A stretch of 64,000 nucleotides of DNA from JABAYQ01 sp042091225 (GCA_042091225.1 JBELHW010000003.1:15030-79029); one strand, 5' to 3'; shown: positions 33,666-42,703, numbered from the stretch's first letter. Notes: generated by a model from the letters alone, not told the origin. Translations and numbers: made by a program.

Positions 33666-34657
33666 TAAAGAAGCTCTTTTATTTTAACTTCAAGCTGTTC
33701 AGAAAGCTCTACATTATCTTCAAGAAGCAATTTAACCGCATCTCTTCCCTGTCCTAACTTTTCATCTCCATAACTAAACCAAGAACCACTTTTCTGAACG
33801 ATATCTAAGTCAACTGCTTTATCTAAAATTTCACCAACTTTCGAAATTCCTTTTCCATACATTATATCGAACTCTACAAGCTTGAAAGGAGGCGCTACTT
33901 TATTTTTGACAACCTTTACTCTTGTCTTGTTCCCGATTGCACCCTCAGCATCTTTAATAGCAGTACTTCTTCTGACGTCTAATCGAACTGAAGAATAGAA
34001 CTTAAGTGCATTACCACCAGTTGTAGTTTCAGGATTTCCAAACATGACCCCAATTTTTTCTCTTAGCTGATTAATAAAAATACAAGTACATCCTGTTTTA
34101 CTAATAGTACCTGTCAATTTTCTCAATGCTTTTGACATTAATCTAGCTTGCAATCCTACGGATGTATCTCCCATTTCTCCTTCAATCTCACTTTTTGGAG
34201 TTAAAGCTGCAACAGAGTCAACAACTAAAATATCTATTGCTCCTGAACGGATTAAATTATCAGCAATTTCTAAAGCCTGTTCGCCATTGTCTGGTTGAGA
34301 AATCAGAAGATCATCTACATTAACACCAAGATTTTTAGCATAATTTTGATCAAAAGCATGCTCTGCATCTATAAAAGCAGCAATACCACCTTGTTTTTGA
34401 GCTTGTGCAATGGCATGAATTGCTAATGTCGTTTTTCCTGAGGATTCAGGCCCATAAATTTCAATAACTCTACCTCTTGGATAGCCTCCAATACCCAAAG
34501 CTATATCTAACCCTAGAGAACCCGATGGAATAGAATCTATATTTTCTACTGCCTTGTCTCCTAATCTCATCACTGTACCTTTTCCATACGACTTCTCCAT
34601 TTTATCAAGAGTAAGTTGTAGGGCCTTTAATTTAGCATCTTTTACTTTATCGCTCAT
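33665..34657 (-). CDS. recA: Recombinase RecA
   Basis: A 330-residue RecA. Walker A GPESSGKTT is at residues 69-77, Walker B ILVVDSVAAL near 139-148, and the L2 DNA-binding region GGNALKFYSSVRLDVRR near 211-227. It polymerises on single-stranded DNA for homologous recombination and SOS induction. The protein is slightly short because the acidic C-terminal tail of proteobacterial RecA is missing, as is common in Bacteroidota. It lies five bases after bcp and is probably cotranscribed with it. I find no LexA-type operator near the run. Confidence 0.97.
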   Translation of the reverse strand: MSDKVKDAKLKALQLTLDKMEKSYGKGTVMRLGDKAVENIDSIPSGSLGLDIALGIGGYPRGRVIEIYGPESSGKTTLAIHAIAQAQKQGGIAAFIDAEHAFDQNYAKNLGVNVDDLLISQPDNGEQALEIADNLIRSGAIDILVVDSVAALTPKSEIEGEMGDTSVGLQARLMSKALRKLTGTISKTGCTCIFINQLREKIGVMFGNPETTTGGNALKFYSSVRLDVRRSTAIKDAEGAIGNKTRVKVVKNKVAPPFKLVEFDIMYGKGISKVGEILDKAVDLDIVQKSGSWFSYGDEKLGQGRDAVKLLLEDNVELSEQLEVKIKELL

Positions 34658-34662
34658 AATTC

Positions 34663-35121
34663 TTATTTGTAAGATTCTTGTATTTGTTTTGTATGTTCCT
34701 TTGTTTTCACTTTCAGAAAAATCTTTTCAACTACACCATTATTAATAACAAAGGTCGTTCTATGAATACCATCATAAACTTTTCCCATGAATTTTTTCTC
34801 ACCCCAAACACCATAGGCTTTTATCATCTCTTTTTCTGTATCCGCTAAAAGCTGAAAGGGTAATGAAAATTTATTTATAAATTTTTGGTGCGAAGTTTCA
34901 CTGTCTGCACTTACTCCAATTACTTCAAAACCTTCATTAAGTAAAGAAGAGTAATTGTCTTTTAAATTACAACTCTCAGCAGTACATCCAGGGGTATTGT
35001 CTTTAGGATAAAAGAAAATAATTAGCTTTTTATCAGAGAAATCGGATAACTTTATTACATCTCCAGACTGGTTTGTGATAGCAAAATCTGGAGCAATATC
35101 GCCTTCTTTTAAATGTGTCAT
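34663..35121 (-). CDS. bcp: Thioredoxin-dependent thiol peroxidase (Bcp/PrxQ peroxiredoxin)
   Basis: A 152-residue peroxiredoxin with peroxidatic Cys46 in TPGCTAESC and resolving Cys51, the spacing characteristic of PrxQ (Cys, four residues, Cys). The FYPKDNTPGCT motif and the late VYDGIHRTTF support this. It reduces hydroperoxides with electrons from thioredoxin. It is the first gene of the bcp-recA-TPR run, with a 77-base upstream gap containing near-consensus TATTTTG at the -7 distance. Confidence 0.93.
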   Translation of the reverse strand: MTHLKEGDIAPDFAITNQSGDVIKLSDFSDKKLIIFFYPKDNTPGCTAESCNLKDNYSSLLNEGFEVIGVSADSETSHQKFINKFSLPFQLLADTEKEMIKAYGVWGEKKFMGKVYDGIHRTTFVINNGVVEKIFLKVKTKEHTKQIQESYK

Positions 35122-35198
35122 TTGTTAATTTTTGTTCTAACAAAATAGCAAAAAAAAGAATGATTTAACAATTATTATCCAACGTAATTATTAACAAA

Positions 35199-35837
35199 TT
35201 ACGAATTGTTTTTATAATAATTACAAAAGGATGTAATGCCACACTTATCACATTTGGGCTTACGTGCCATACACACATATCTCCCATGTAAAATAAGCCA
35301 ATGATGAGCTATCGCCAACTTTTCTTTTGGCAAATATTTGACCAATGTCTTTTCTGATTGAAGTGGGTTTTTGGAGTTTCGTGTTAAACCTAATCTATTA
35401 GAAACTCTAAATACATGAGTATCTACAGGCATTGCCGGAACACCAAACAAAACAGAAACCACAACATTTGCAGTCTTTCTTCCAACACCAGGTAATTTTT
35501 GTAAATCAATAATATTATCAGGAATTTCAGAATTAAAATCTGCAACTAACATCTTAGACATCGCTAATAAATGCTTGGCCTTATTATTAGGATAACTTAT
35601 ACTTCTTATATATTCAAAAATTTCATCCTGAGAAGAAAGAGACATTGAATAAGCATCCGGAAAACGAGAAAATAATATTGGAGTAACCATATTTACTCTT
35701 TTATCAGTACACTGTGCAGAAAGAGCTACGGCTACCAAAAGCTCAAAAGGAGAGCTATAAGTTAACTCCGTTTCAGCAACAGGCATCTCTTTTTCGAAAT
35801 AAGAAACAAAAGCAGAATAGCGATCTTTTAATTTCAT
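35199..35837 (-). CDS. nth: Endonuclease III
   Basis: A 212-residue DNA glycosylase/AP lyase of the HhH-GPD superfamily. The helix-hairpin-helix reads LPGVGRKTANVV, with the catalytic Lys in it, and the catalytic Asp is in VDTHVFRVSNRLG. Four C-terminal cysteines in the spacing C-X6-C-X2-C-X5-C (CMARKPKCDKCGITSFC) bind a 4Fe-4S cluster. The enzyme removes oxidised pyrimidines. The frame opens with TTG at 35843, but the ATG two codons later at 35837 is the likely start. A terminator of the upstream operon lies just before. Confidence 0.94.
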   Translation of the reverse strand: MKLKDRYSAFVSYFEKEMPVAETELTYSSPFELLVAVALSAQCTDKRVNMVTPILFSRFPDAYSMSLSSQDEIFEYIRSISYPNNKAKHLLAMSKMLVADFNSEIPDNIIDLQKLPGVGRKTANVVVSVLFGVPAMPVDTHVFRVSNRLGLTRNSKNPLQSEKTLVKYLPKEKLAIAHHWLILHGRYVCMARKPKCDKCGITSFCNYYKNNS

Positions 35838-35848
35838 AATCAAAGAAA

Positions 35849-35880
35849 CAAAAAAAAGAACTCTGAGAGGTCTTTTTTTT
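35849..35880 (-). terminator. Likely terminator after the sigma factor operon
   Basis: The stem at 35856-35874 (AAGA and CTC arms with one internal mismatch) is flanked by a run of eight A residues on the left and T residues on the right. Read on the minus strand it follows the 88-residue gene and is trailed by T residues. The internal mismatch makes it moderate. Confidence 0.5.
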
Positions 35881-36145
35881 AATTTAAAAAGAGATCAAAT
35901 TTTCCAAAATGTGTTTCACAAATTTGAAAAGAAGAATTCATTGACTTAATTACTAATTTAGAATAAGTAGAAGGCTCTAGCAACAAAGTAGAGTCAAGGA
36001 TAGAAATCGTTTCTTGAAGATTTAAAAATTCTTGAAAAAAAGAAAAATCGCTAATTAATTTACTTTCAAAAAGCAATTTTTCTTCATTTTTCATTTCATT
36101 GTAAATATATCTTAAAGAATCATCTTGAGTAAATGTTTTAAACAT
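35879..36145 (-). CDS. Small conserved-looking protein downstream of sigma factor, unknown function
   Basis: An 88-residue acidic soluble protein with no membrane segment and no metal-binding Cys/His pattern. The N-terminal FTQDDSLRYIYNEMKNEEK and the predicted helices through residue 60 recall small proteins that follow ECF-like sigma genes in Bacteroidota. It lies 46 bases after the sigma factor on the same strand and ends at a probable terminator. By position it may be an anti-sigma-like partner, but it lacks a zinc-binding anti-sigma motif. No function should be assigned. Confidence 0.6.
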   Translation of the reverse strand: MFKTFTQDDSLRYIYNEMKNEEKLLFESKLISDFSFFQEFLNLQETISILDSTLLLEPSTYSKLVIKSMNSSFQICETHFGKFDLFLN

Positions 36146-36191
36146 ACGAATAGAATTAAAATTTAAACCCTAAACGCAAAGATTTATTACT

Positions 36192-36788
36192 TTATTGTAT
36201 TAGCAAATCAAGATTATGGTGTTCCATCTGCTTTCTAACGTTAATTAAAGCATAGCGCATTCTACCTAATGCCGTATTTATGCTAACTCCAGTCTTCTCA
36301 GCAATCTCTTTAAAACTTAAATCTTCATAATGCCTCATCACTAAAACATCTCTCTGATTTTTAGGTAAGTTCTGAATTAAATTCTTTAAAAGCTGTGTTT
36401 GCTCGTCCATAATCAAATCTTGCTCCTTAGTAGGCTCTTGATTATCGATAACATCAAAAATATCAAAGTCTTCAAAAACTTTGCTTTTCCCAACCACCGG
36501 AATTCTTTTCTGTTTTCTAAAATGATCTATTACAAGATTGTGAGCAATTCTCATTACCCAAGGTAAAAACTTACCCTCTTCATTATATTTTCCTTTTTTT
36601 AAAGACGTAATGACCTTAAAAAAAGCATCCTGAAATATATCTTCGGCTAAAGCTTGGTTTTTTACTTTAGACAAAATAAAAGAATAGATTTTAGATCTAT
36701 GGCGTTGTAAAAGTTTATCAAGTGATGAAGAATGACCCTGAAGGAAAAGTTTAACTAAATCCTGGTCGGAAGTTTTGCATACTAACAT
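36192..36788 (-). CDS. RNA polymerase sigma factor, sigma-70 family (ECF type)
   Basis: A 198-residue sigma factor with only regions 2 and 4. Region 2 reads ALAEDIFQDAFFKVITSL (about 46-63) and the -10 reader FLPWVMRIAHNLVIDHFR (about 72-89); region 4 ends with the helix-turn-helix DLSFKEIAEKTGVSINTALGRM (about 151-172, shown only in part here). A spacer of about 45 residues separates them. Such sigma factors direct RNA polymerase to a dedicated promoter set; the target genes are unknown. It starts from the gap between it and uvrA and is followed by the small 88-residue gene. Confidence 0.9.
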   Translation of the reverse strand: MLVCKTSDQDLVKLFLQGHSSSLDKLLQRHRSKIYSFILSKVKNQALAEDIFQDAFFKVITSLKKGKYNEEGKFLPWVMRIAHNLVIDHFRKQKRIPVVGKSKVFEDFDIFDVIDNQEPTKEQDLIMDEQTQLLKNLIQNLPKNQRDVLVMRHYEDLSFKEIAEKTGVSINTALGRMRYALINVRKQMEHHNLDLLIQ

Positions 36789-36935
36789 ATCGAACTAATT
36801 TTAAGTGAATAAATAATTTAAAAAAAGTAGATATGTTTTATAAGCGAATAATGTTTAGTTAAATTTATCGATACTATTATCGATTGTTATCCAAATATAG
36901 AATAAAAAAATGACCTTTCCAAATTGGAATTTAAC

Positions 36936-36943
36936 TAAATTTG
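36936..36943 (+). promoter_or_regulatory. -7 element upstream of uvrA
   Basis: TAAATTTG matches TAnnTTTG, 28 bases before the chosen ATG of uvrA at 36972. A -33 TTG at the right distance is not visible. No LexA-like palindrome is evident in the gap. Confidence 0.45.
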
Positions 36944-36971
36944 TAAATTAGTTTAATTCTTGCTAGTACAA

Positions 36972-39770
36972 ATGTCAAAAAACCAAAGACCTAAATCTAC
37001 TAATCAAAAATACATAACCATAAAGGGTGGCAACACACACAACTTAAAAAATGTTGATGTGAAAATCCCCAAGAAGAACATGGTGGTTATTACGGGTGTT
37101 TCAGGCTCAGGCAAATCGTCTTTGGCGTTTGATACACTATTTGCTGAAGGACAAAGAAGATACATAGAAAGTCTATCCTCTTATGCAAGACAATTTTTAG
37201 GTAAACTTCAAAAACCGGATGTTGAAAAAATTGATGGTATATCCCCAGCAATTGCTATTGAACAAAAAGTAAACAGCAAAAATCCAAGATCTACCGTAGG
37301 AACTTCTACAGAAATATATGACTATCTAAAGTTACTTTTTGCAAGAGTAGGCAAAACTATTTCGCCTATTTCAAAGCAAGAAGTGAAAAAACAAAGTGTA
37401 ACAGACGTGGTCAATTTTTTCAAAAATATTGAAAATGGGAAAAAAGCATTGATATTATTCAAAAAGAATGAAGACCTAAATCAAGTAGATTATTTAAACA
37501 AAATTTTAAATCAAGGATACTCTAGAGTTTTAATCAATGAAGATGTTTGTAGAATTGATGATGTTTTAGAAAGCAACGCCCTTTCGGAAGAACAGGAGAT
37601 ATATGTTGTTTTAGATAGAGTTATAACAAACAACGAAGAAAATAATTTAAATAGAATTGCTGACAGTACCCAATCTGCTTTTTTCGAAGGTCAAGGACAA
37701 TGTTATATTAAAATAGATAAGCAAATAACTCCTTTTAGTAATCGATTTGAAAAGGATGGAATTAAATTTATTTTACCAACCGAACATCTTTTTAGCTTTA
37801 ACAATCCTCTTGGTTCTTGTAAAAAGTGTGATGGATATGGCTCTGTATTAGGAATTGATGAAAATAAAGTAATACCAAACACTAGTCTTTCAGTACATCA
37901 AGGAGCTGTTAGCTGCTGGAAAGGAGAAAAGCTAGGGAAATGGAAAGAAAGATTTTCTCTAAGTGCTTTAGACCATGACTTTCCAATTCATAGAGCTTAT
38001 TGCGATCTTAATGAAAATGAAAAAAACCTTCTTTGGAATGGTGCTAAAAAATTAAAAGGAATAAATACATTTTTCAAACAAGTAGAAAAAGAAATTTACA
38101 AAGTCCAAAACAGAGTTTTATTAGCAAGGTATAAAGGAAAAAGTAAATGCGATCAATGCCATGGCTCAAGACTTAGAAAAGAAGCATTATACGTTTATGT
38201 TGACGACATGAACATCAATGACATTGTTCATTTACCTATCGATAAAGCTTTAAAAAAGCTAGAAAAACTAAAATTAAATAAAAACGATAGCCACATTGCA
38301 GAACGGATTTTAAAAGAAATTACAAGTCGGTTGAGCTTTTTAAATGAAGTAGGATTAAGTTACTTAAGTTTAAATCGACTCTCTTCTACTCTTTCTGGAG
38401 GAGAATCTCAAAGAATAAATTTGGCAACTTCAATAGGCAGCAGCCTAGTTGGCTCAATGTATGTTTTAGATGAGCCAAGTATTGGACTTCATTCAAGAGA
38501 TACCAAAAGATTAATTAGCGTTCTAGAATCTTTAAGAGATATAGGAAATACCGTAATAATAGTCGAGCACGATGAAGAAATAATGAAAGCAGCAGACCAA
38601 ATTATCGATATAGGTATGTATGCAGGATCTTTAGGAGGCGAAGTTGTTTTTCAAGGAAACCTTAAAGAAATATACAAGAGTAAAAAAAGCCTCACAGGTA
38701 ATTATTTAAATGGCACAAAAAAAATTGAAACACCTAGCCAAAGAAAAAAATGGAGCCATTCAATTAAGATAAAAGGAGCTAGGGAAAATAATTTAAAAAA
38801 TATTAATGTTGAGTTTCCATTAGACTGCTTAACGTTAGTAACTGGAGTCAGCGGCTCAGGAAAAACCTCTTTAATTAAACAAATATTATTTCCTGCTATT
38901 CAAAAAAACATACAAGGTTATAGTTCAAAAATAGGTAGTCATGATAGCATAGAAGGAGACTTAAACTTTATTGAAAATATAGAGTTTATTGACCAAAACC
39001 CTATTGGAAGATCTTCAAGATCTAATCCGGTAACCTATATAAAAGCATACGACGATATAAGAAGCTTATTCGCTTCTTTAGAATTAGCAAAAGCAAGAGG
39101 ATATAAGAGTGGAAGATTTTCTTTTAATGTTGACGGCGGGAGATGCGAAGTTTGCGAAGGCGAAGGCCAAATTACTATTGAAATGCAGTTTATGGCCGAT
39201 GTTTATATAAATTGTGAAAGCTGTAAGGGTAAAAGATTTAAAGAGGAAACCTTAGAAATTAAATACCACAAAAAAGATATCTCTGATGTTTTAAAGATGA
39301 CAATAGACGAAGCTATTTCGTTCTTTGAAAAACATCAACAACATAAAATTGTTAAGAAATTACTTCCGCTTCAACAAGTAGGATTAGGATACATTCAACT
39401 TGGCCAATCTTCAAATACATTAAGTGGCGGCGAAGCTCAAAGAATTAAATTAGCTTTCTTTTTAAGTAAAGGAATAAATACTGAAAAAACATTATTTATT
39501 TTTGATGAACCAACTACAGGACTACATTTTCACGATATAAGTAAGCTCTTGAAATCTTTTAAAGCTCTAATTAATAATGGGCACACGATTGTTTGCATCG
39601 AACATAATACCGATGTTATTAAATCTGCAGACTGGATAATCGACTTAGGTCCTGAAGGTGGAGCAAATGGAGGAGAATTAATGTTTAGCGGCACACCAGA
39701 AGATTTAATAAAAAATAAAAAATCACATACCGCACATTACTTAAAAGAAAAACTAACTCCTACTGTCTAA
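36972..39770 (+). CDS. uvrA: Excinuclease ABC subunit A
   Basis: A protein of about 932 residues with two ABC ATPase modules. The first Walker A is GVSGSGKSSLAFDTL, the second is GVSGSGKTSL; the signature motifs are TLSGGESQR and TLSGGEAQR. Two zinc-binding modules are marked by CKKCDGYG and CDQCHG and by CEVCEGEG and CESCKG. UvrA with UvrB searches for bulky lesions in nucleotide excision repair. The frame opens with TTG at 36960, but the ATG at 36972 fits the -7 element better. It converges with ruvX with an 18-base overlap. Confidence 0.97.
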   Translation: MSKNQRPKSTNQKYITIKGGNTHNLKNVDVKIPKKNMVVITGVSGSGKSSLAFDTLFAEGQRRYIESLSSYARQFLGKLQKPDVEKIDGISPAIAIEQKVNSKNPRSTVGTSTEIYDYLKLLFARVGKTISPISKQEVKKQSVTDVVNFFKNIENGKKALILFKKNEDLNQVDYLNKILNQGYSRVLINEDVCRIDDVLESNALSEEQEIYVVLDRVITNNEENNLNRIADSTQSAFFEGQGQCYIKIDKQITPFSNRFEKDGIKFILPTEHLFSFNNPLGSCKKCDGYGSVLGIDENKVIPNTSLSVHQGAVSCWKGEKLGKWKERFSLSALDHDFPIHRAYCDLNENEKNLLWNGAKKLKGINTFFKQVEKEIYKVQNRVLLARYKGKSKCDQCHGSRLRKEALYVYVDDMNINDIVHLPIDKALKKLEKLKLNKNDSHIAERILKEITSRLSFLNEVGLSYLSLNRLSSTLSGGESQRINLATSIGSSLVGSMYVLDEPSIGLHSRDTKRLISVLESLRDIGNTVIIVEHDEEIMKAADQIIDIGMYAGSLGGEVVFQGNLKEIYKSKKSLTGNYLNGTKKIETPSQRKKWSHSIKIKGARENNLKNINVEFPLDCLTLVTGVSGSGKTSLIKQILFPAIQKNIQGYSSKIGSHDSIEGDLNFIENIEFIDQNPIGRSSRSNPVTYIKAYDDIRSLFASLELAKARGYKSGRFSFNVDGGRCEVCEGEGQITIEMQFMADVYINCESCKGKRFKEETLEIKYHKKDISDVLKMTIDEAISFFEKHQQHKIVKKLLPLQQVGLGYIQLGQSSNTLSGGEAQRIKLAFFLSKGINTEKTLFIFDEPTTGLHFHDISKLLKSFKALINNGHTIVCIEHNTDVIKSADWIIDLGPEGGANGGELMFSGTPEDLIKNKKSHTAHYLKEKLTPTV

Positions 39771-40166
39771 ATAAGATTGTAAAATAATTGTTGCACTTAT
39801 TTGATCTACTAATGCCTTATTAGACCTAGCTTTTTTACTTATACCAGAATCAATCATGGTTTGAAATGCCATTTTAGAGGTAAAACGCTCGTCCACTCTT
39901 TCAATCTTAAGATTAGGGTATGCTTTTTGCAAACGTATTACAAATGGCTCGATGTATTTACTGCTTTCAGACATGGTATTATCTAAATTTTTAGCAAAAC
40001 CTACAACAACACATTCAACATTATTTTTGCCAAGATAACTACTCAAATATGCCATTAAATCGCTGGTTTTCACAGTAGTTAGACCACTAGCAATTATTTG
40101 TTCCGTATCCGTAACTGCTAGCCCTACCCTTTTACTTCCATAGTCAATTGCTAAAATTTTGCTCAT
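39753..40166 (-). CDS. ruvX: Putative pre-16S rRNA nuclease / Holliday junction resolvase-like (YqgF)
   Basis: A 137-residue RNase H-fold protein with the start ILAIDYGSKRVGLAVTD (about residues 4-20), ECVVVGFAKNLD (about 50-61) and ERVDERFTSKMA (about 90-101). Its four acidic positions fit the active site. The family is needed for 16S rRNA 5' processing in E. coli; a Holliday junction role has also been proposed. It is divergent from dapD and convergent with uvrA. Confidence 0.88.
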   Translation of the reverse strand: MSKILAIDYGSKRVGLAVTDTEQIIASGLTTVKTSDLMAYLSSYLGKNNVECVVVGFAKNLDNTMSESSKYIEPFVIRLQKAYPNLKIERVDERFTSKMAFQTMIDSGISKKARSNKALVDQISATIILQSYLDSRS

Positions 40167-40191
40167 AGATTACGAAAATAAAGCTTTTAAC

Positions 40192-40199
40192 TATCTTTG
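40192..40199 (+). promoter_or_regulatory. -7 element directly before dapD start
   Basis: TATCTTTG matches TAnnTTTG and ends only five bases from the dapD ATG at 40205. If used, the transcript would begin at or within a few bases of the start codon. The expected -33 TTG is absent; one lies 30 bases upstream at 40159-40161. Confidence 0.45.
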
Positions 40200-40204
40200 C
40201 AAAC

Positions 40205-41023
40205 ATGAATAACACACTTAAAACAATTATAGAGGACGCATGGAATAATCGTACTCTACTTGAAAAAACAACTACACAGGATGCAATCAGAGAAATAATT
40301 GAACTTTTAGACAAAGGGAAATTAAGAGTTGCCCATCCAGAAAATGAAGAATGGATTGTTAATGACTGGATAAAAAAAGCAGTTATTATGTACTTCCCTA
40401 TTCAAAAAATGGAAACAATAGAAGCCGGTCCGATGGAGTTTCATGATAAAATGAAACTAAAAAAAGACTATGCAAAACTAGGGGTACGTGTTGTACCTCA
40501 TGCTGTAGCAAGATACGGATCATTTTTAGCTAAGGGAGTAATTATGATGCCATCATACGTAAACATTGGAGCGTTTGTAGATGAAGGTACAATGGTAGAT
40601 ACTTGGGCTACGGTTGGTTCTTGCGCACAAATTGGAAAAAATGTTCACCTTAGTGGTGGGGTTGGTATAGGAGGTGTACTAGAACCAATTCAGGCAGCTC
40701 CAGTTGTTATTGAAGATGACGCTTTTATAGGTTCGAGATGTATTGTAGTAGAGGGAGTTAGAGTAGCCAAAGAAGCAGTTCTTGGAGCAAATGTTGTCCT
40801 TACATCCTCTACCAAAATAATTGATGTAACTGGCAATGAACCAAAAGAAATAAAAGGATTTATTCCACAAAGATCGGTTGTTATTCCTGGTACTTATCAA
40901 AAAGAATTTAATGCTGGCACCTATGGTGTACCTTGTGCACTAATTATTGGAAAAAGAAAAGAAAGCACCGATAAAAAGACATCATTAAATAGTGCTTTAA
41001 GAGAATATAATATTTCAGTATGA
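40205..41023 (+). CDS. dapD: 2,3,4,5-tetrahydropyridine-2,6-dicarboxylate N-succinyltransferase
   Basis: A 272-residue left-handed beta-helix acyltransferase with hexapeptide repeats in the middle, as in VNIGAFVDEGTMVDTWATVG and GVGIGGVLEPIQAAPVVIED. It succinylates tetrahydrodipicolinate in the lysine/diaminopimelate pathway, linking with dapB at 24989. The N-terminal helical domain carries the FHDKMKLKKDYAKLGVRVVP segment. The stop overlaps the next gene's start by four bases (ATGA), with another in-frame ATG three bases further. Confidence 0.95.
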   Translation: MNNTLKTIIEDAWNNRTLLEKTTTQDAIREIIELLDKGKLRVAHPENEEWIVNDWIKKAVIMYFPIQKMETIEAGPMEFHDKMKLKKDYAKLGVRVVPHAVARYGSFLAKGVIMMPSYVNIGAFVDEGTMVDTWATVGSCAQIGKNVHLSGGVGIGGVLEPIQAAPVVIEDDAFIGSRCIVVEGVRVAKEAVLGANVVLTSSTKIIDVTGNEPKEIKGFIPQRSVVIPGTYQKEFNAGTYGVPCALIIGKRKESTDKKTSLNSALREYNISV

Positions 41024-42141
41024 TGAATATTGGGTTTGATGCAAAAAGAGCTTTTTACAACAATACTGGGCTTGGAAACTACAGTAGAGATACCGTACGC
41101 ATATTAAGTAATCATTTCCCTGATAACAACTATTATTTATATACTCCAAAAGAAGTAAATAATAAAAGATTAGACTATTTAGATAGAAGAAATATTTTTG
41201 TCAAAACTCCAAAAAGAATCATTGATAAATCTTTTAAATCACTATGGAGAACTTCTTCCGTAAAAAGAGATTTAATAAAAGATAAAATAAATATTTTTCA
41301 TGGATTAAGTCATGAACTTCCCATTGGTATTAACAAAACAAATATCAAAACAATAGTCACTATTCACGATCTTATTTTTTTAAGATATCCCCAATTATTC
41401 AACAAAATTGACAATAAAATTTACTATCAAAAATTTTATCATTCTTGTAAAATAGCAGATAAAATTATTGCAGTAAGTAATCAGACCAAAAAAGATATAG
41501 TAGATTTTTTTAAAATAGATCCTAAAAAAATTGAGGTCGTTTATCAGGGTTGCAATAAAGCTTTTAAGCAAACACAACCATTACACATATTCAATTCTTT
41601 GTTAAAAAAATACCCTATACCAAAAGAGTATTTACTTTATGTAGGAAGTATAGAAGAAAGAAAAAATCTTTTATCCCTTCTAAAGTGCTTAAAGAATATG
41701 CCAAATCAAAAACTAGTAATAGTAGGTGAAGGAAAACAATACAAAAATAAATGTCTGAATTACATAAAAAACAAACAATTAGAAAAACAAGTTTATTTTC
41801 TTAAAGAACTAAACCTTGAGCAACTGGCTAGCCTATATCAAAATGCTCAAATGCTAATCTATCCCTCTTTATTCGAAGGATTTGGCATTCCGATTATTGA
41901 AGCACTGTTTTGCAAAACTCCTGTTATAACTTCAAAAAATGGCTGTTTTTCTGAAGCAGGAGGTCCATCTTCCATCTATATAGACCCTACAGATACCGAA
42001 CAAATGAAAATTGCTATTTTAAGTATCTTAGGCGACCAAAACAAAAGAGAACAACAAATTAAAAATGGACTAGAATATGTTCAGAAATTCAACGACGAAA
42101 CCATTGCAAAAAAATTAATGTCCACCTACCTCAATCTTTAA
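41020..42141 (+). CDS. Family 4 glycosyltransferase
   Basis: A 373-residue GT-B glycosyltransferase. The N-terminal half (about 1-180) starts NIGFDAKRAFYNNTGLGNYS; the C-terminal half carries GSIEERKNL (about 205-213) and the GT4 donor-site motif FEGFGIPIIEALFCKTPV, in which both glutamates bind the nucleotide sugar. It transfers a sugar from a nucleotide donor, most likely to surface polysaccharide or a lipid carrier; the substrate is unknown. The gene overlaps dapD by four bases and is followed after one base by tsaC, so it is in a transcript with unrelated functions. Confidence 0.88.
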   Translation: MMNIGFDAKRAFYNNTGLGNYSRDTVRILSNHFPDNNYYLYTPKEVNNKRLDYLDRRNIFVKTPKRIIDKSFKSLWRTSSVKRDLIKDKINIFHGLSHELPIGINKTNIKTIVTIHDLIFLRYPQLFNKIDNKIYYQKFYHSCKIADKIIAVSNQTKKDIVDFFKIDPKKIEVVYQGCNKAFKQTQPLHIFNSLLKKYPIPKEYLLYVGSIEERKNLLSLLKCLKNMPNQKLVIVGEGKQYKNKCLNYIKNKQLEKQVYFLKELNLEQLASLYQNAQMLIYPSLFEGFGIPIIEALFCKTPVITSKNGCFSEAGGPSSIYIDPTDTEQMKIAILSILGDQNKREQQIKNGLEYVQKFNDETIAKKLMSTYLNL

Positions 42142-42142
42142 A

Positions 42143-42703
42143 ATGCAAGAAGAAATTAAAAAGTGTATAGACGTTTTAAGACAAGGCGGAATAATACTTT
42201 ACCCAACAGATACAATTTGGGGTATAGGATGTGACGCCAATAACCAAGAAGCAATAAAACGCATATACGAAATAAAAAAAAGAGTAGAATCCAAAGCACT
42301 TATAACACTAGTAAACAATGAGGTTATGCTAGAAAGAACCGTAGTAGATATGCCTGAGATTGCATGGGACCTAATTGAGTCAGCAAATAAGCCACTCACA
42401 ATTATTTACGAAAAAGTTAAAGGAATTTCCAATAATGCTTTAGCACAAAATAAATCTTGTGCCATAAGATTAGTAAACGATGATTTTTGCAAAAATTTAA
42501 TTAGTCGATTTAAAAAGCCAATTATTTCAACCTCTGCAAATGTTAGTGGAGAAAAAAATCCTTCGAATTTTAAAGATATTGACCAACACATTCTTAAAAA
42601 CGTAGATTATATAGTAAATTACAAACAAAACGACTCAACTAAAAAAACGAGCTCCAATATTATAGAGCTTAAAAATAATGGCTCAATAAAAATTATTAGA
42701 TAA
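42143..42703 (+). CDS. tsaC: L-threonylcarbamoyladenylate synthase (TsaC/Sua5-like)
   Basis: A 186-residue YrdC-fold enzyme with PTDTIWGIGCD (about 21-31), the KRVESKAL loop (about 47-54) and STSANVSGE (about 129-137), the substrate-binding motif that the paralogue at 14795 lacks. It makes threonylcarbamoyl-AMP from ATP, threonine and bicarbonate for t6A37 of ANN-decoding tRNAs. There is no C-terminal Sua5 domain, so it is TsaC rather than Sua5 in size. It lies one base after the GT4 gene and directly before cca. Confidence 0.92.
   Translation: MQEEIKKCIDVLRQGGIILYPTDTIWGIGCDANNQEAIKRIYEIKKRVESKALITLVNNEVMLERTVVDMPEIAWDLIESANKPLTIIYEKVKGISNNALAQNKSCAIRLVNDDFCKNLISRFKKPIISTSANVSGEKNPSNFKDIDQHILKNVDYIVNYKQNDSTKKTSSNIIELKNNGSIKIIR

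Noticed and set aside
35183..35203. Hairpin CGTAATT/AATTACG at the nth stop codon
   Set aside because: Seven A/T-rich pairs and no T-run on the needed strand; not convincing as a terminator.
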